From NCBI RefSeq assembly GCF_022808695.1, contig NZ_JAKZKW010000002.1, forward strand, positions 62,001-126,000: a stretch of DNA of 64,000 nucleotides. The letters run 5' to 3'. The DNA is from Fundidesulfovibrio soli. GTDB taxonomy: Bacteria; Desulfobacterota; Desulfovibrionia; Desulfovibrionales; Desulfovibrionaceae. Under the pieces are notes generated by a model. The model saw nothing but the letters and a program-made list of their open reading frames with translations, ran no database searches and was not told where the DNA came from. A program made the position numbers and the translations under genes. Of this stretch, positions 58,116 to 64,000 are shown in pieces (positions within the stretch are counted from its first letter, which is position 1; each line of letters starts with the position of its first letter).

Positions 58116-59843
58116 ATGTCCCGTCTTCTGCGTATCGACACCAGCAAACAGACGTATTCTTTCGATTCCATGGGCGATTACGAAGGTCTCGGCGGCCGCG
58201 CGCTCAGCTCGCGCCTGGTCAGCCGCGAGGTTCCTCCCACCTGCCACCCCCTGGGCGCCAAGAACAAGCTCGTGCTGGCCACCGGCATGGTCTCCGGCCG
58301 CCCGGCCGGTTCCTCCGGCCGCCTCTCCGTGGGCGCAAAATCCCCGCTGACCGGCGGCATCAAGGAATCCAACGTCGGCGGCACTTTCGCGCAGCGGCTG
58401 GCGCGGCTGGACCTGATGGGCGTCGTGCTCGAGGGCAAGCCCGCTGCCGACTCCGCCCCCGTGACCATCATCATCGGCAAGAACGACGTGACCTTCGAGG
58501 ATGCGTCCGACCTGCGCTACCTGGGCACCTATGAAACCGTGAAGCGCCTGATGGCCAAGCACGGCGAAAAGGCTTCCGTGCTGTGCGTCGGGCCCGCAGG
58601 CGACACCTGCCGCCAGAACGCCTCCATCCAGGTGGCCGACCCCAACGGCCGTCCGGCCCGCGCCGCCGGCCGCGGCGGCATGGGCGCCGTGATGGGCTCC
58701 AAGGGCGTCAAGGCCGTGGTGATCGTCGAATCCGGCACTTCCCCCAATATCGCCGACAAGGAGGCCTTCAAGGCCGCGGCCAAGCGCTGGGTCGAGATCA
58801 TCAAGGGCCACCCCGTCACCGCCGAAGCCCTGCCCAACCTGGGCACCGCCGTGCTGGTGAACATCCTCAACGAGGCGGGCGGCCTGCCCACCAAGAACTT
58901 CCGCTCCGGCCGCTTCGACAACGCGGGCGAGATCAGCGGCGAGAAGATCGCCGAGCTCATCAAGGCGCGCGGCGGCGAAGTGAAGGAAGGCTGCCACGCG
59001 GGCTGCATCATCCAGTGCTCCCAGGCCTTCCACGACAAGCAGGGCAAGTACCTCACCAGCGGCTTCGAATACGAGACCGTGTGGGCCTTCGGCTCCAACA
59101 TCCTGGTGAAGGACATCGACGACATCGCCATGCTCGACCACCTCTGCGACGACCTGGGCCTCGACACCATCGAGACCGGCAACGCCATGGCCATGGCCAT
59201 GGAGGCCGGCCTTGTGGCCTGGGGCGACGGCAAGGGCGCCATCGAGCTGCTCAAGAGCGTCTACGATCCCAAGAACGCCATGGGCCGCATCATGGGCGGC
59301 GGCGCCAACTACGTGGCCCAGGCCTATGGCATCGACCGCGTGCCCGTGGTCAAGAACCAGGCCATGCCCGCCTACGATCCCCGCGCGGTCAAGGGCGTTG
59401 GCATCACCTACGCCACCACCCCCATGGGCGCCGACCACACCGCCGGCTACTCCGTGGCCCAGAACATCCTGGGCGTCGGCGGCAGCGTCAACCCGCTGAC
59501 CAAGGACGGCCAGGTGGAGCTCTCCAAGGCCCTGCAGATCGCCACGGCGGCCATCGACGCCAGCGGCTTCTGCCTGTTCGTGGCCTTCCCCGTGCTGGAC
59601 ACCCCCGACGGCGTGGAGTGCATGGCCAACATGATCCAGGCCGCCTACGGCAAGCCCTTCACCGTTGATGACTTCCTGAACCTGGGCAAGACCATCCTGA
59701 AGGACGAGTTCGCCTTCAACGCCGCCGCTGGCTTCACCGCCGCCCACGACCAGCTGCCCGAGTTCATGGCCGAGTCCCTGCCGCCCCACAACGTCAACTG
59801 GGACTTCACCACCGAGGAAATGCAGTCCGTCAAGGATCTCTAA
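58116..59843 (+). CDS. aor: Tungsten-containing aldehyde:ferredoxin oxidoreductase
   Basis: A 575-residue AOR-family enzyme that oxidises aldehydes to acids with a bis-pterin tungsten cofactor and passes electrons to ferredoxin. The N-terminal domain runs RIDTSKQTYSF to GRGGMGAVMGSKGVKA, including the cofactor-binding GGRALSSRL and SVGAKSPLTGGIKESN. The 4Fe-4S ligands are C293, C297 and C301 in EGCHAGCIIQCS, with the fourth Cys in ASGFCLF. The spacing CX3CX3C differs from the CX2CX3C of Pyrococcus AOR. GGAGGGAAGCCGC before ATG fixes the start. MoaD-like and ThiF-like genes follow in the same direction. Confidence 0.93.
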   Translation: MSRLLRIDTSKQTYSFDSMGDYEGLGGRALSSRLVSREVPPTCHPLGAKNKLVLATGMVSGRPAGSSGRLSVGAKSPLTGGIKESNVGGTFAQRLARLDLMGVVLEGKPAADSAPVTIIIGKNDVTFEDASDLRYLGTYETVKRLMAKHGEKASVLCVGPAGDTCRQNASIQVADPNGRPARAAGRGGMGAVMGSKGVKAVVIVESGTSPNIADKEAFKAAAKRWVEIIKGHPVTAEALPNLGTAVLVNILNEAGGLPTKNFRSGRFDNAGEISGEKIAELIKARGGEVKEGCHAGCIIQCSQAFHDKQGKYLTSGFEYETVWAFGSNILVKDIDDIAMLDHLCDDLGLDTIETGNAMAMAMEAGLVAWGDGKGAIELLKSVYDPKNAMGRIMGGGANYVAQAYGIDRVPVVKNQAMPAYDPRAVKGVGITYATTPMGADHTAGYSVAQNILGVGGSVNPLTKDGQVELSKALQIATAAIDASGFCLFVAFPVLDTPDGVECMANMIQAAYGKPFTVDDFLNLGKTILKDEFAFNAAAGFTAAHDQLPEFMAESLPPHNVNWDFTTEEMQSVKDL

Positions 59844-59927
59844 GCCATCCCTTTACTCCTGGGGCGTCCCGCGTGTAGGATGCCCCAGGAACCTCACTTC
59901 GAACCGGGCGGGCCCAGGCCCGCCCTT

Positions 59928-60161
59928 ATGAACGCCATGCCCATAACCGTGAACTGCTTCGCCACCCTGGCCCCGTATTCCCCGCCGGGCGGGCAGATGG
60001 ATATCGCCCCCGGCATGACCGCAGGGAAGCTCGTCGACCTGCTGGGCATCCCCCGCGACGGCGTGAAGATCCTCTTCGTCAACGGCCTGCGCGTCGATCT
60101 GGACACACCCCTCAAGGACGGCGACCGGGTGGGCATGTTCCCGGCCGTGGCCGGGGGATGA
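59928..60161 (+). CDS. MoaD/ThiS-like sulfur carrier
   Basis: A 77-residue ubiquitin-fold sulfur carrier ending in GG (AVAGG), the Gly-Gly tail that becomes a thiocarboxylate. VNCFATLAPYSPPGG at the start and KDGDRVGMFPAV before the tail match the family. Coming after aor, it probably supplies the dithiolene sulfur for its pterin cofactor. It overlaps the ThiF-like gene by 4 bp. ATG 59928 is preferred; an in-frame ATG exists further upstream. Confidence 0.88.
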   Translation: MNAMPITVNCFATLAPYSPPGGQMDIAPGMTAGKLVDLLGIPRDGVKILFVNGLRVDLDTPLKDGDRVGMFPAVAGG

Positions 60162-61024
60162 ACGCCGACCCGGGCCGGACCCTCGACGATCTGGCCGAAT
60201 CCGCCTCCATACCGGACGGCAGGCCCATCCGCACACTTAGCCCCCGCGCCGTGCGCAGCGCCGCCCACCTGCTGGGCCTCACCCTGCGTGAGGCTGAGAT
60301 CCTGGCCCTTGAACGGGGGATCATCCCCGTCCGCTACCTCCGCAATTTCAACACATTGGACTGCACGGCCCAGGCCGCGCTGCTGCGCACGCGCGTGGCC
60401 CTGGTGGGCCTTGGCGGCCTTGGCGGCCCCCTGCTGGAAGGGCTGGCCCGCCTGGGGTTCGGCATCGTGCGTGCGGCCGACCACGACGTGTTTGAACCCT
60501 CCAACCTCAACCGGCAGCTGCTGGCCACCGGGGCCAGCCTGGGCCTGCCCAAGGCGCGGGCAGCGGCCCAGCGCGTGGAGGACGTGAACCCCGCCGTGGA
60601 GCTCAGCGTGCGCCAGCTGTTCGTTGACGAGGCCGGTTTCGTTGAATTTTTTCAGGACGCCGACATTGCCTTGGACGCTCTGGGCGGCATGGCCAGCCGC
60701 CCTGCGGCCCTGCGCGGCGCGGCACTGGCGGGCGTCCCGATGGTGACGGCCAGCGTGGCCGGATGGACGGCCATGGCGGCCACCGTGCTGCCCGGCGGCC
60801 CCGGCCCGGCGGACCTGTTCTGCCCCGGCGGTGAGACGGGCGGACTCTGCGCCGAGGATCATCTGGGCTGCCTGGCCCCGGCCATCAACGTTGCCGTGGG
60901 GCTGGTGCTGGCCGAAGCCGTGCGCCTGGCCCTGGGACGGCCCCCGCAGCTGGGCGGGCCGCACGGGCGCATGGTGGCCGTGGACCTGGGCACCATGGGC
61001 TGGGACAGGTTCAGCCTGGGGTAG
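60158..61024 (+). CDS. ThiF/MoeB-type carrier-activating enzyme
   Basis: A 288-residue E1-like enzyme. An N-terminal helical extension (residues 1-65) precedes the Rossmann fold (VALVGLGGLGGPLLEGLARLG, DHDVFEPSNLNRQLLAT, LGLPKARAAAQRVEDVNP). It adenylates the C-terminal Gly of a sulfur carrier, here most likely the MoaD-like protein overlapping it by 4 bp. The paired CxxC zinc-binding motifs of MoeB are not evident; three scattered Cys lie at FCPGG, GLCAED and LGCLAP. The trio aor, carrier and activator looks like a dedicated cofactor unit. Confidence 0.88.
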   Translation: MNADPGRTLDDLAESASIPDGRPIRTLSPRAVRSAAHLLGLTLREAEILALERGIIPVRYLRNFNTLDCTAQAALLRTRVALVGLGGLGGPLLEGLARLGFGIVRAADHDVFEPSNLNRQLLATGASLGLPKARAAAQRVEDVNPAVELSVRQLFVDEAGFVEFFQDADIALDALGGMASRPAALRGAALAGVPMVTASVAGWTAMAATVLPGGPGPADLFCPGGETGGLCAEDHLGCLAPAINVAVGLVLAEAVRLALGRPPQLGGPHGRMVAVDLGTMGWDRFSLG

Positions 61025-61046
61025 AGCTGGGGAGGGAAGGGGAGGA

Positions 61047-61123
61047 GCCTCCGGCGGCCAGGGGCGCTGCCCCTGGACCCCGCCAAAGGGAGTTCCTCCC
61101 TCTGGACTCCCATGTAGCTTCGC
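61047..61123 (-). repeat. Intergenic hairpin repeat, copy f (two hairpins)
   Basis: GCCTCCGGCGG, a hairpin with CCAGGGGC / GCCCCTGG, a second degenerate CCAAAGGGA / TCCCTCTGG hairpin and a terminal GCTTCGC. It is the mirror image of copy g. Confidence 0.82.
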
Positions 61124-61227
61124 ATTGTTTCCAGCCAATATGTCCGGGTTTGACTCCGCAGATCCCTGGACGGCTTTTTCCCAAAAAGGAAGGCTGCCGG
61201 GCATGAGCAGCGGCAACCTCTGACAAC

Positions 61228-61313
61228 GCGAAGCTATACAGGATTCCAAAGGAACGAAGTTCCTTTGGCGGGAGAGTCCAGAGAGGGCAGCGCCCTCTCT
61301 GGCCGCCGGAGGC
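61228..61313 (+). repeat. Intergenic hairpin repeat, copy g (two hairpins)
   Basis: It runs from GCGAAGC to CCGCCGGAGGC with hairpins CCAAAGGAAC / GTTCCTTTGG and CCAGAGAGGGC / GCCCTCTCTGG. Copies f and g face each other about 104 bp apart and fill most of the 370 bp between the ThiF-like gene and lpdA, where no gene is seen. Confidence 0.85.
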
Positions 61314-61326
61314 TCTTCTCTTCTCC

Positions 61327-61369
61327 GAAAAAAGAAAGCCCGGCGCGTGCGGTAAGCACGCGCCGGGCT
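61327..61369 (-). terminator. Terminator after lpdA
   Basis: AGCCCGGCGCGTGC and its perfect complement enclose a five-base loop. On the minus strand it is followed by TTCTTTTTT. Confidence 0.92.
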
Positions 61370-61394
61370 GAATTGCTTCGAGTCGCCTGGGTCG

Positions 61395-62750
61395 TTAGGC
61401 GGCGGGGCCGAGCAGGGCGGCCTTGAGGGCCTCGTCCAGGGTCGGGTGCGGGAAGATGAACTCCTCGCACTGCTTGTGGGTCCAGCCCTGGGAGACGAGC
61501 ACGGTGCCCAGGGTGGCCAGGGAGGCCACGCCGTGCCCCACGGCCGTCACGCCCACGAGCCTGCCCTCGCCCCACACGCACTTGACCAGCCCCCCCGTGG
61601 CTCCGTGGGCCTGGGCGATGGGGTTGGCCACCATCTGCGAACGGGAGATCTTCACATCCATGCCTTCCTCGCGGGCCTGGGCCTCCATGATTCCCACGCG
61701 CATGGTCTCGGGCGCGCCGTACATGCAGCCGGGGATGGGGCCGGGCTCGTACGGGTCGGAAAGCTCGCCGGCGAAGTGGCGCACGGCCCACTCGCCCTGG
61801 CTGGAGGCGGCGTGCGCCAGCAGGGTGCGGCCGTTGACGTCGCCCACGCAGTAGACCGTGGGCGAGGCCATCAGGTGTTCATCGGTGTGCACCCAGCCCG
61901 CGCCTTTGACCTCGGCCCCGAGCATCTCCAGCATCAGGTTGCGGGAGTTGGGAAGGCGCCCCACGGCCAGCAGGCACTTGTCCGCGCCGAACTCGCGGCC
62001 GTCCTCCAGCACCAGGCGGGCGCGGCCTGCGGCGTTCTCCAGGGCGGCGATGCGCACGCCGGTGTGGATATCCCAGCCCATGCGCTTGAAGGACTGGTGC
62101 AGCGCCTTGGAGACCTCTTCGTCCTCGGAGGGGGCGATGCGGGGCGCGGCCTCGACCAGGGTGATGGCCGATCCGGCCCGGGAGAAGAACTGGGCCAACT
62201 CCAGCCCGATGAAGCCCGCGCCGACCACCAGCAGGGACTTGGGCACCTCGCGCAGGCTCAGGATGTCGCCGGAGTTGAGGATGGCGTCATGATCGGCCTT
62301 GAGACCGGGGTGGGCGGCCGGGCGGCTGCCCGTGGCCAGGATGCAGCGCTTGTATTCGAAGACCTGGGGCTCGTCGCCCACGGTGACCACGGACTTCACC
62401 GCGCCGATCATCTTCAGCTCGCCGCGCACCAGTTGCACGCCCGCCTTGTCCAGGGCGGCGGCCATGGCTTTGCGCGTGGCCTCCAGGTGGCGTTTCTTGC
62501 GGTCCACCAGGGCGGGCAGGTCAAGCTGGATTTGCCCTGAGGCGGTCTTCATTTTGACCTGGCCTTCCAGTTCGGCCAGGGATGCAACCGCACCCAGCAG
62601 GAACTTGGTCGGGATGCAACCCCAGTTCAGGCAGGAACCGCCCAGATGTTCCTTTTCGACCAGCGTGGTCTTGATGCCGCGTTTGGCGGCGGCCATGGCC
62701 GCGTCGTAGCCTGCGGGTCCGCCCCCGACGATGAAGAGATCTGATGGCAT
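61395..62750 (-). CDS. lpdA: Dihydrolipoamide dehydrogenase-like flavoprotein
   Basis: A 451-residue pyridine nucleotide-disulfide oxidoreductase. FAD site FIVGGGPAGYDAAMAAAKRG, the redox-active disulfide GGSCLNWGCIPTK, NAD site LLVVGAGFIGLELAQFFSRAG, the second FAD motif PTVYCVGDVNG and the C-terminal active-site His region FIFPHPTLDEAL are intact. It oxidises the dihydrolipoyl arm of 2-oxoacid or glycine-cleavage complexes. No E1/E2 genes are adjacent, so the complex it serves is unknown. ATG 62750 follows the family start; upstream in-frame codons are unlikely. Confidence 0.9.
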   Translation of the reverse strand: MPSDLFIVGGGPAGYDAAMAAAKRGIKTTLVEKEHLGGSCLNWGCIPTKFLLGAVASLAELEGQVKMKTASGQIQLDLPALVDRKKRHLEATRKAMAAALDKAGVQLVRGELKMIGAVKSVVTVGDEPQVFEYKRCILATGSRPAAHPGLKADHDAILNSGDILSLREVPKSLLVVGAGFIGLELAQFFSRAGSAITLVEAAPRIAPSEDEEVSKALHQSFKRMGWDIHTGVRIAALENAAGRARLVLEDGREFGADKCLLAVGRLPNSRNLMLEMLGAEVKGAGWVHTDEHLMASPTVYCVGDVNGRTLLAHAASSQGEWAVRHFAGELSDPYEPGPIPGCMYGAPETMRVGIMEAQAREEGMDVKISRSQMVANPIAQAHGATGGLVKCVWGEGRLVGVTAVGHGVASLATLGTVLVSQGWTHKQCEEFIFPHPTLDEALKAALLGPAA

Positions 62751-62865
62751 GGTGTTCACAGGGTAAGGGTGTACGAATTTTGGATGTGGCCGTCTGTTCG
62801 TGGTAGATTGAAGGCCCCGCACAGGGCAAGAAAAATTATGGAGCCGCGCGTAACGACTCCACGGC

Positions 62866-63162
62866 TCAAACCAGCACGTCCAGGCCTTTCGCGCCGCCGG
62901 TGAGTTCGCGCAGAACGATGTCGGGCTCCAGGCGCACGATCAAGAACGCCCGCTCCAGGCCCAGGGCCGCGTCCTGGCTGATGGTGGCCAACAGGCGATG
63001 CCCGTCGATCTCAACCCAGGCCAGGCCCGGCTCCTGCCAGGCCACAACGGTGCCGCGCACCTTCTGCCCGGCCCGGTGCGCCATGCGGAAACGGCGGGAT
63101 CGCTGGGAGTCCTGGCGATTGCCGCCTGACCCGAAGGATGTTCCCTGGCCCTGGATGCGCAT
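62866..63162 (-). CDS. Small protein of unknown function downstream of flagellar genes
   Basis: A 98-residue basic protein. The N-terminus (residues 1-32) is rich in Gly, Arg, Gln and Ser. The rest (GQKVRGTVVAWQEPGLAWVEIDG and following) looks like a small beta-barrel with alternating hydrophobic strands, perhaps OB- or SH3-like. It ends 115 bp before the lpdA start, on the same strand. It is close to, and likely transcribed with, the flagellar genes upstream. I do not recognise the family. Confidence 0.6.
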   Translation of the reverse strand: MRIQGQGTSFGSGGNRQDSQRSRRFRMAHRAGQKVRGTVVAWQEPGLAWVEIDGHRLLATISQDAALGLERAFLIVRLEPDIVLRELTGGAKGLDVLV

Positions 63163-63189
63163 GGTCGGTTCCGCTCGCGGGGGCTCCCG

Positions 63190-63612
63190 CTATTTGGCCT
63201 GGGAGATGATCAGCGCCACCTCGTCCGGGCTCAGGCCCGTGGCCTTGGCCAGGGCCTTGGGCGTCTGGCCCTTCTTGTGCCCGGAGAGCACCACCTGGCG
63301 CAGGAAGTCCGGGGAGCGGGTCATGTCCTCCGCGACCTTGACCAGGCCGGAGAGTTCGCGGGCGCGGGCGTCGAGCTTGTCCTCCAGGCGGATGAGCTCC
63401 TTCTGGCGCGCCTCGAAGGATTCAAGCAGCTCCTGCTCCAGCCTGGCGCTGCGCTCCAGCTTGCCCATCAGCTCGCCGTGGTTGGCCTGCAGCGCGGAGA
63501 GCGAATCCTCCGAACGGCGGAGCCTGGCGAAGAAGCCCACCACCAGGATGAGCAGCACGAGTTCGCTGCCGGTGAGGGCGAGAAGAATCCATTCCTGCAA
63601 AGACACGTTCAC
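63190..63612 (-). CDS. Membrane-anchored coiled-coil protein in a flagellar cluster
   Basis: A 140-residue protein with an N-terminal membrane helix (about residues 8-28: ILLALTGSELVLLILVVGFF), a central coiled coil (about 35-90) and a C-terminal helix-turn-helix-like segment (KGQTPKALAKATGLSPDEVALIISQAK). Such small proteins often lie near fliL in Desulfovibrio-type flagellar operons (from memory); the function is not known. Its start overlaps the preceding gene by 4 bp. Confidence 0.72.
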   Translation of the reverse strand: MNVSLQEWILLALTGSELVLLILVVGFFARLRRSEDSLSALQANHGELMGKLERSARLEQELLESFEARQKELIRLEDKLDARARELSGLVKVAEDMTRSPDFLRQVVLSGHKKGQTPKALAKATGLSPDEVALIISQAK

Positions 63613-63926
63613 ACCTTCTTGTCGAGCAGATGCCCGATCCAGGGCGACGAGGACGGAGGCGCGTCCTCCCCTTCGGCGGGGTGGTGCTGGCGGCGGGGCT
63701 GCTGGTGGTGCTGGGCGGACTGGCGGGAGGCGTCCTCGTCCTTCACCATCACGGCTGCTTCCTGCTTTTCGACCTTCTGGACCTGATGCTGCTGGTCTTT
63801 CTGAATCTGCAGGGCCATCTGCTGGGCGAACACCTGCTGCACCTCGGGGTGGGCCAGCTGGGCGGCGGCCATACCCTGGAGGTTGGGCATCTGCGCGATG
63901 GGAGCCGTGATGTTGATGTCCGCCAT
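63609..63926 (-). CDS. Gln/His-rich small protein after fliL
   Basis: A 105-residue soluble protein. The first half is helical (NLQGMAAAQLAHPEVQQVFAQQMALQIQK), the second half is rich in Gln, His and Pro (SAQHHQQPRRQHHPAEGED). It overlaps the fliL-like stop by one base (TAATG) and the coiled-coil gene by 4 bp, so it is a member of this flagellar unit. Function is unknown; the His-rich tail may bind metal, which is a guess. Confidence 0.65.
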   Translation of the reverse strand: MADINITAPIAQMPNLQGMAAAQLAHPEVQQVFAQQMALQIQKDQQHQVQKVEKQEAAVMVKDEDASRQSAQHHQQPRRQHHPAEGEDAPPSSSPWIGHLLDKKV

Positions 63927-64000
63927 TATTTCACCAGCAGTTCGTCGAACAGCACCTGGTCGATCTGCCCGGAGTTGAGGTAGTTGTTCACCACCCCGCG
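63926..64000 (-). CDS. fliL: Flagellar basal body-associated protein FliL, C-terminal fragment
   Basis: The last 24 codons (RGVVNNYLNSGQIDQVLFDELL then VK) run off the window edge. The pattern of NNYLNSGxIDxVxFxxxLV is that of FliL C-termini, where the final strand usually reads VxFTEFVVQ. FliL surrounds the stator units at the basal body. The stop TAA overlaps the next start codon by one base. Identification is tentative because so little is visible. Confidence 0.6.
   Translation of the reverse strand, partial: RGVVNNYLNSGQIDQVLFDELLVK

Noticed and set aside
61047-61313. Clustered repeats at 61 kb as a CRISPR array.
   Set aside because: Copies are inverted, hairpin-bearing, unequal in length and scattered over the window, with no regular spacers and no cas genes.
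1-64000. tRNA, rRNA, IS element or prophage attachment site.
   Set aside because: No cloverleaf-like 3' ends, rRNA signatures, transposase motifs (such as DDE) or integrase genes were noticed when reading both strands; a covariance-model scan was not possible here.

Overview
The window is about 64 kb of high-GC, gene-dense chromosome from what looks like a flagellated sulfate-reducing bacterium of the Desulfovibrionaceae (Desulfovibrio or Fundidesulfovibrio type). The evidence is the perR-rubrerythrin-rubredoxin-like gene order, a tungsten aldehyde:ferredoxin oxidoreductase with its own MoaD-like and ThiF-like partners, an acetyl-CoA carboxylase with a fused carboxyltransferase, flagellar genes at both ends, and a family of GGAGGC/GCGAAGC-bounded intergenic hairpin repeats. 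No phage genes, insertion sequences, tRNA, rRNA or CRISPR array were seen. The assignment rests on gene content only.

Layout: 0-1.4 kb motA-motB-PilZ (flagellar stator plus a c-di-GMP sensor). 1.4-5.7 kb a three-gene acetyl-CoA carboxylase operon. 5.9-6.9 kb a small conserved gene and ssb. 6.9-10.2 kb (minus strand) an alpha/beta hydrolase, two secreted Cys-rich paralogues and a degenerate ADP-ribosylglycohydrolase. 10.4-13.4 kb (minus) phosphate transporter, DUF47 partner and a histidine kinase lacking its ATPase domain. 13.5-17.3 kb a flippase and two family-4 glycosyltransferases. 17.4-19.4 kb endonuclease IV and an AMIN-domain protein. 19.7-24.3 kb (minus) a FlxA-like protein, Gdx/SugE, and the jag-yidC-yidD-rnpA-rpmH block, where rpmH appears to lie wholly inside rnpA.

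25.1-36.1 kb (minus) is the most distinctive region: a double GT2 glycosyltransferase, an STT3/PglB-type oligosaccharyltransferase, a secreted propeller-like protein with 11 N-glycosylation sequons, GspE, GspD and an M23 peptidase. Together they suggest N-glycosylation and type II export of a surface glycoprotein. 36.3-41.4 kb is an RND efflux pair followed by an ornithine cyclodeaminase-like enzyme, then ettA. 43.5-46.3 kb is a lower-GC cassette of a MerR-type regulator and a VIT-vWA protein. 46.5-49.6 kb is purE-purD divergent from perR-rbr-rdl. 49.8-57.7 kb holds a cupin, a PaaK-like ligase, a ChaN-PDZ lipoprotein, mutM, a TPR protein, maf, a polytopic membrane protein and pgpA. 58-61 kb is aor with MoaD-like and ThiF-like genes behind a palindromic operator candidate. 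61.4-64 kb (minus) has lpdA and the 3' part of a flagellar cluster ending in fliL.

Most operons are tightly packed, with 1-11 bp overlaps between stop and start codons. All functions are inferred by reading translated sequence and recognising motifs; no database search was run.
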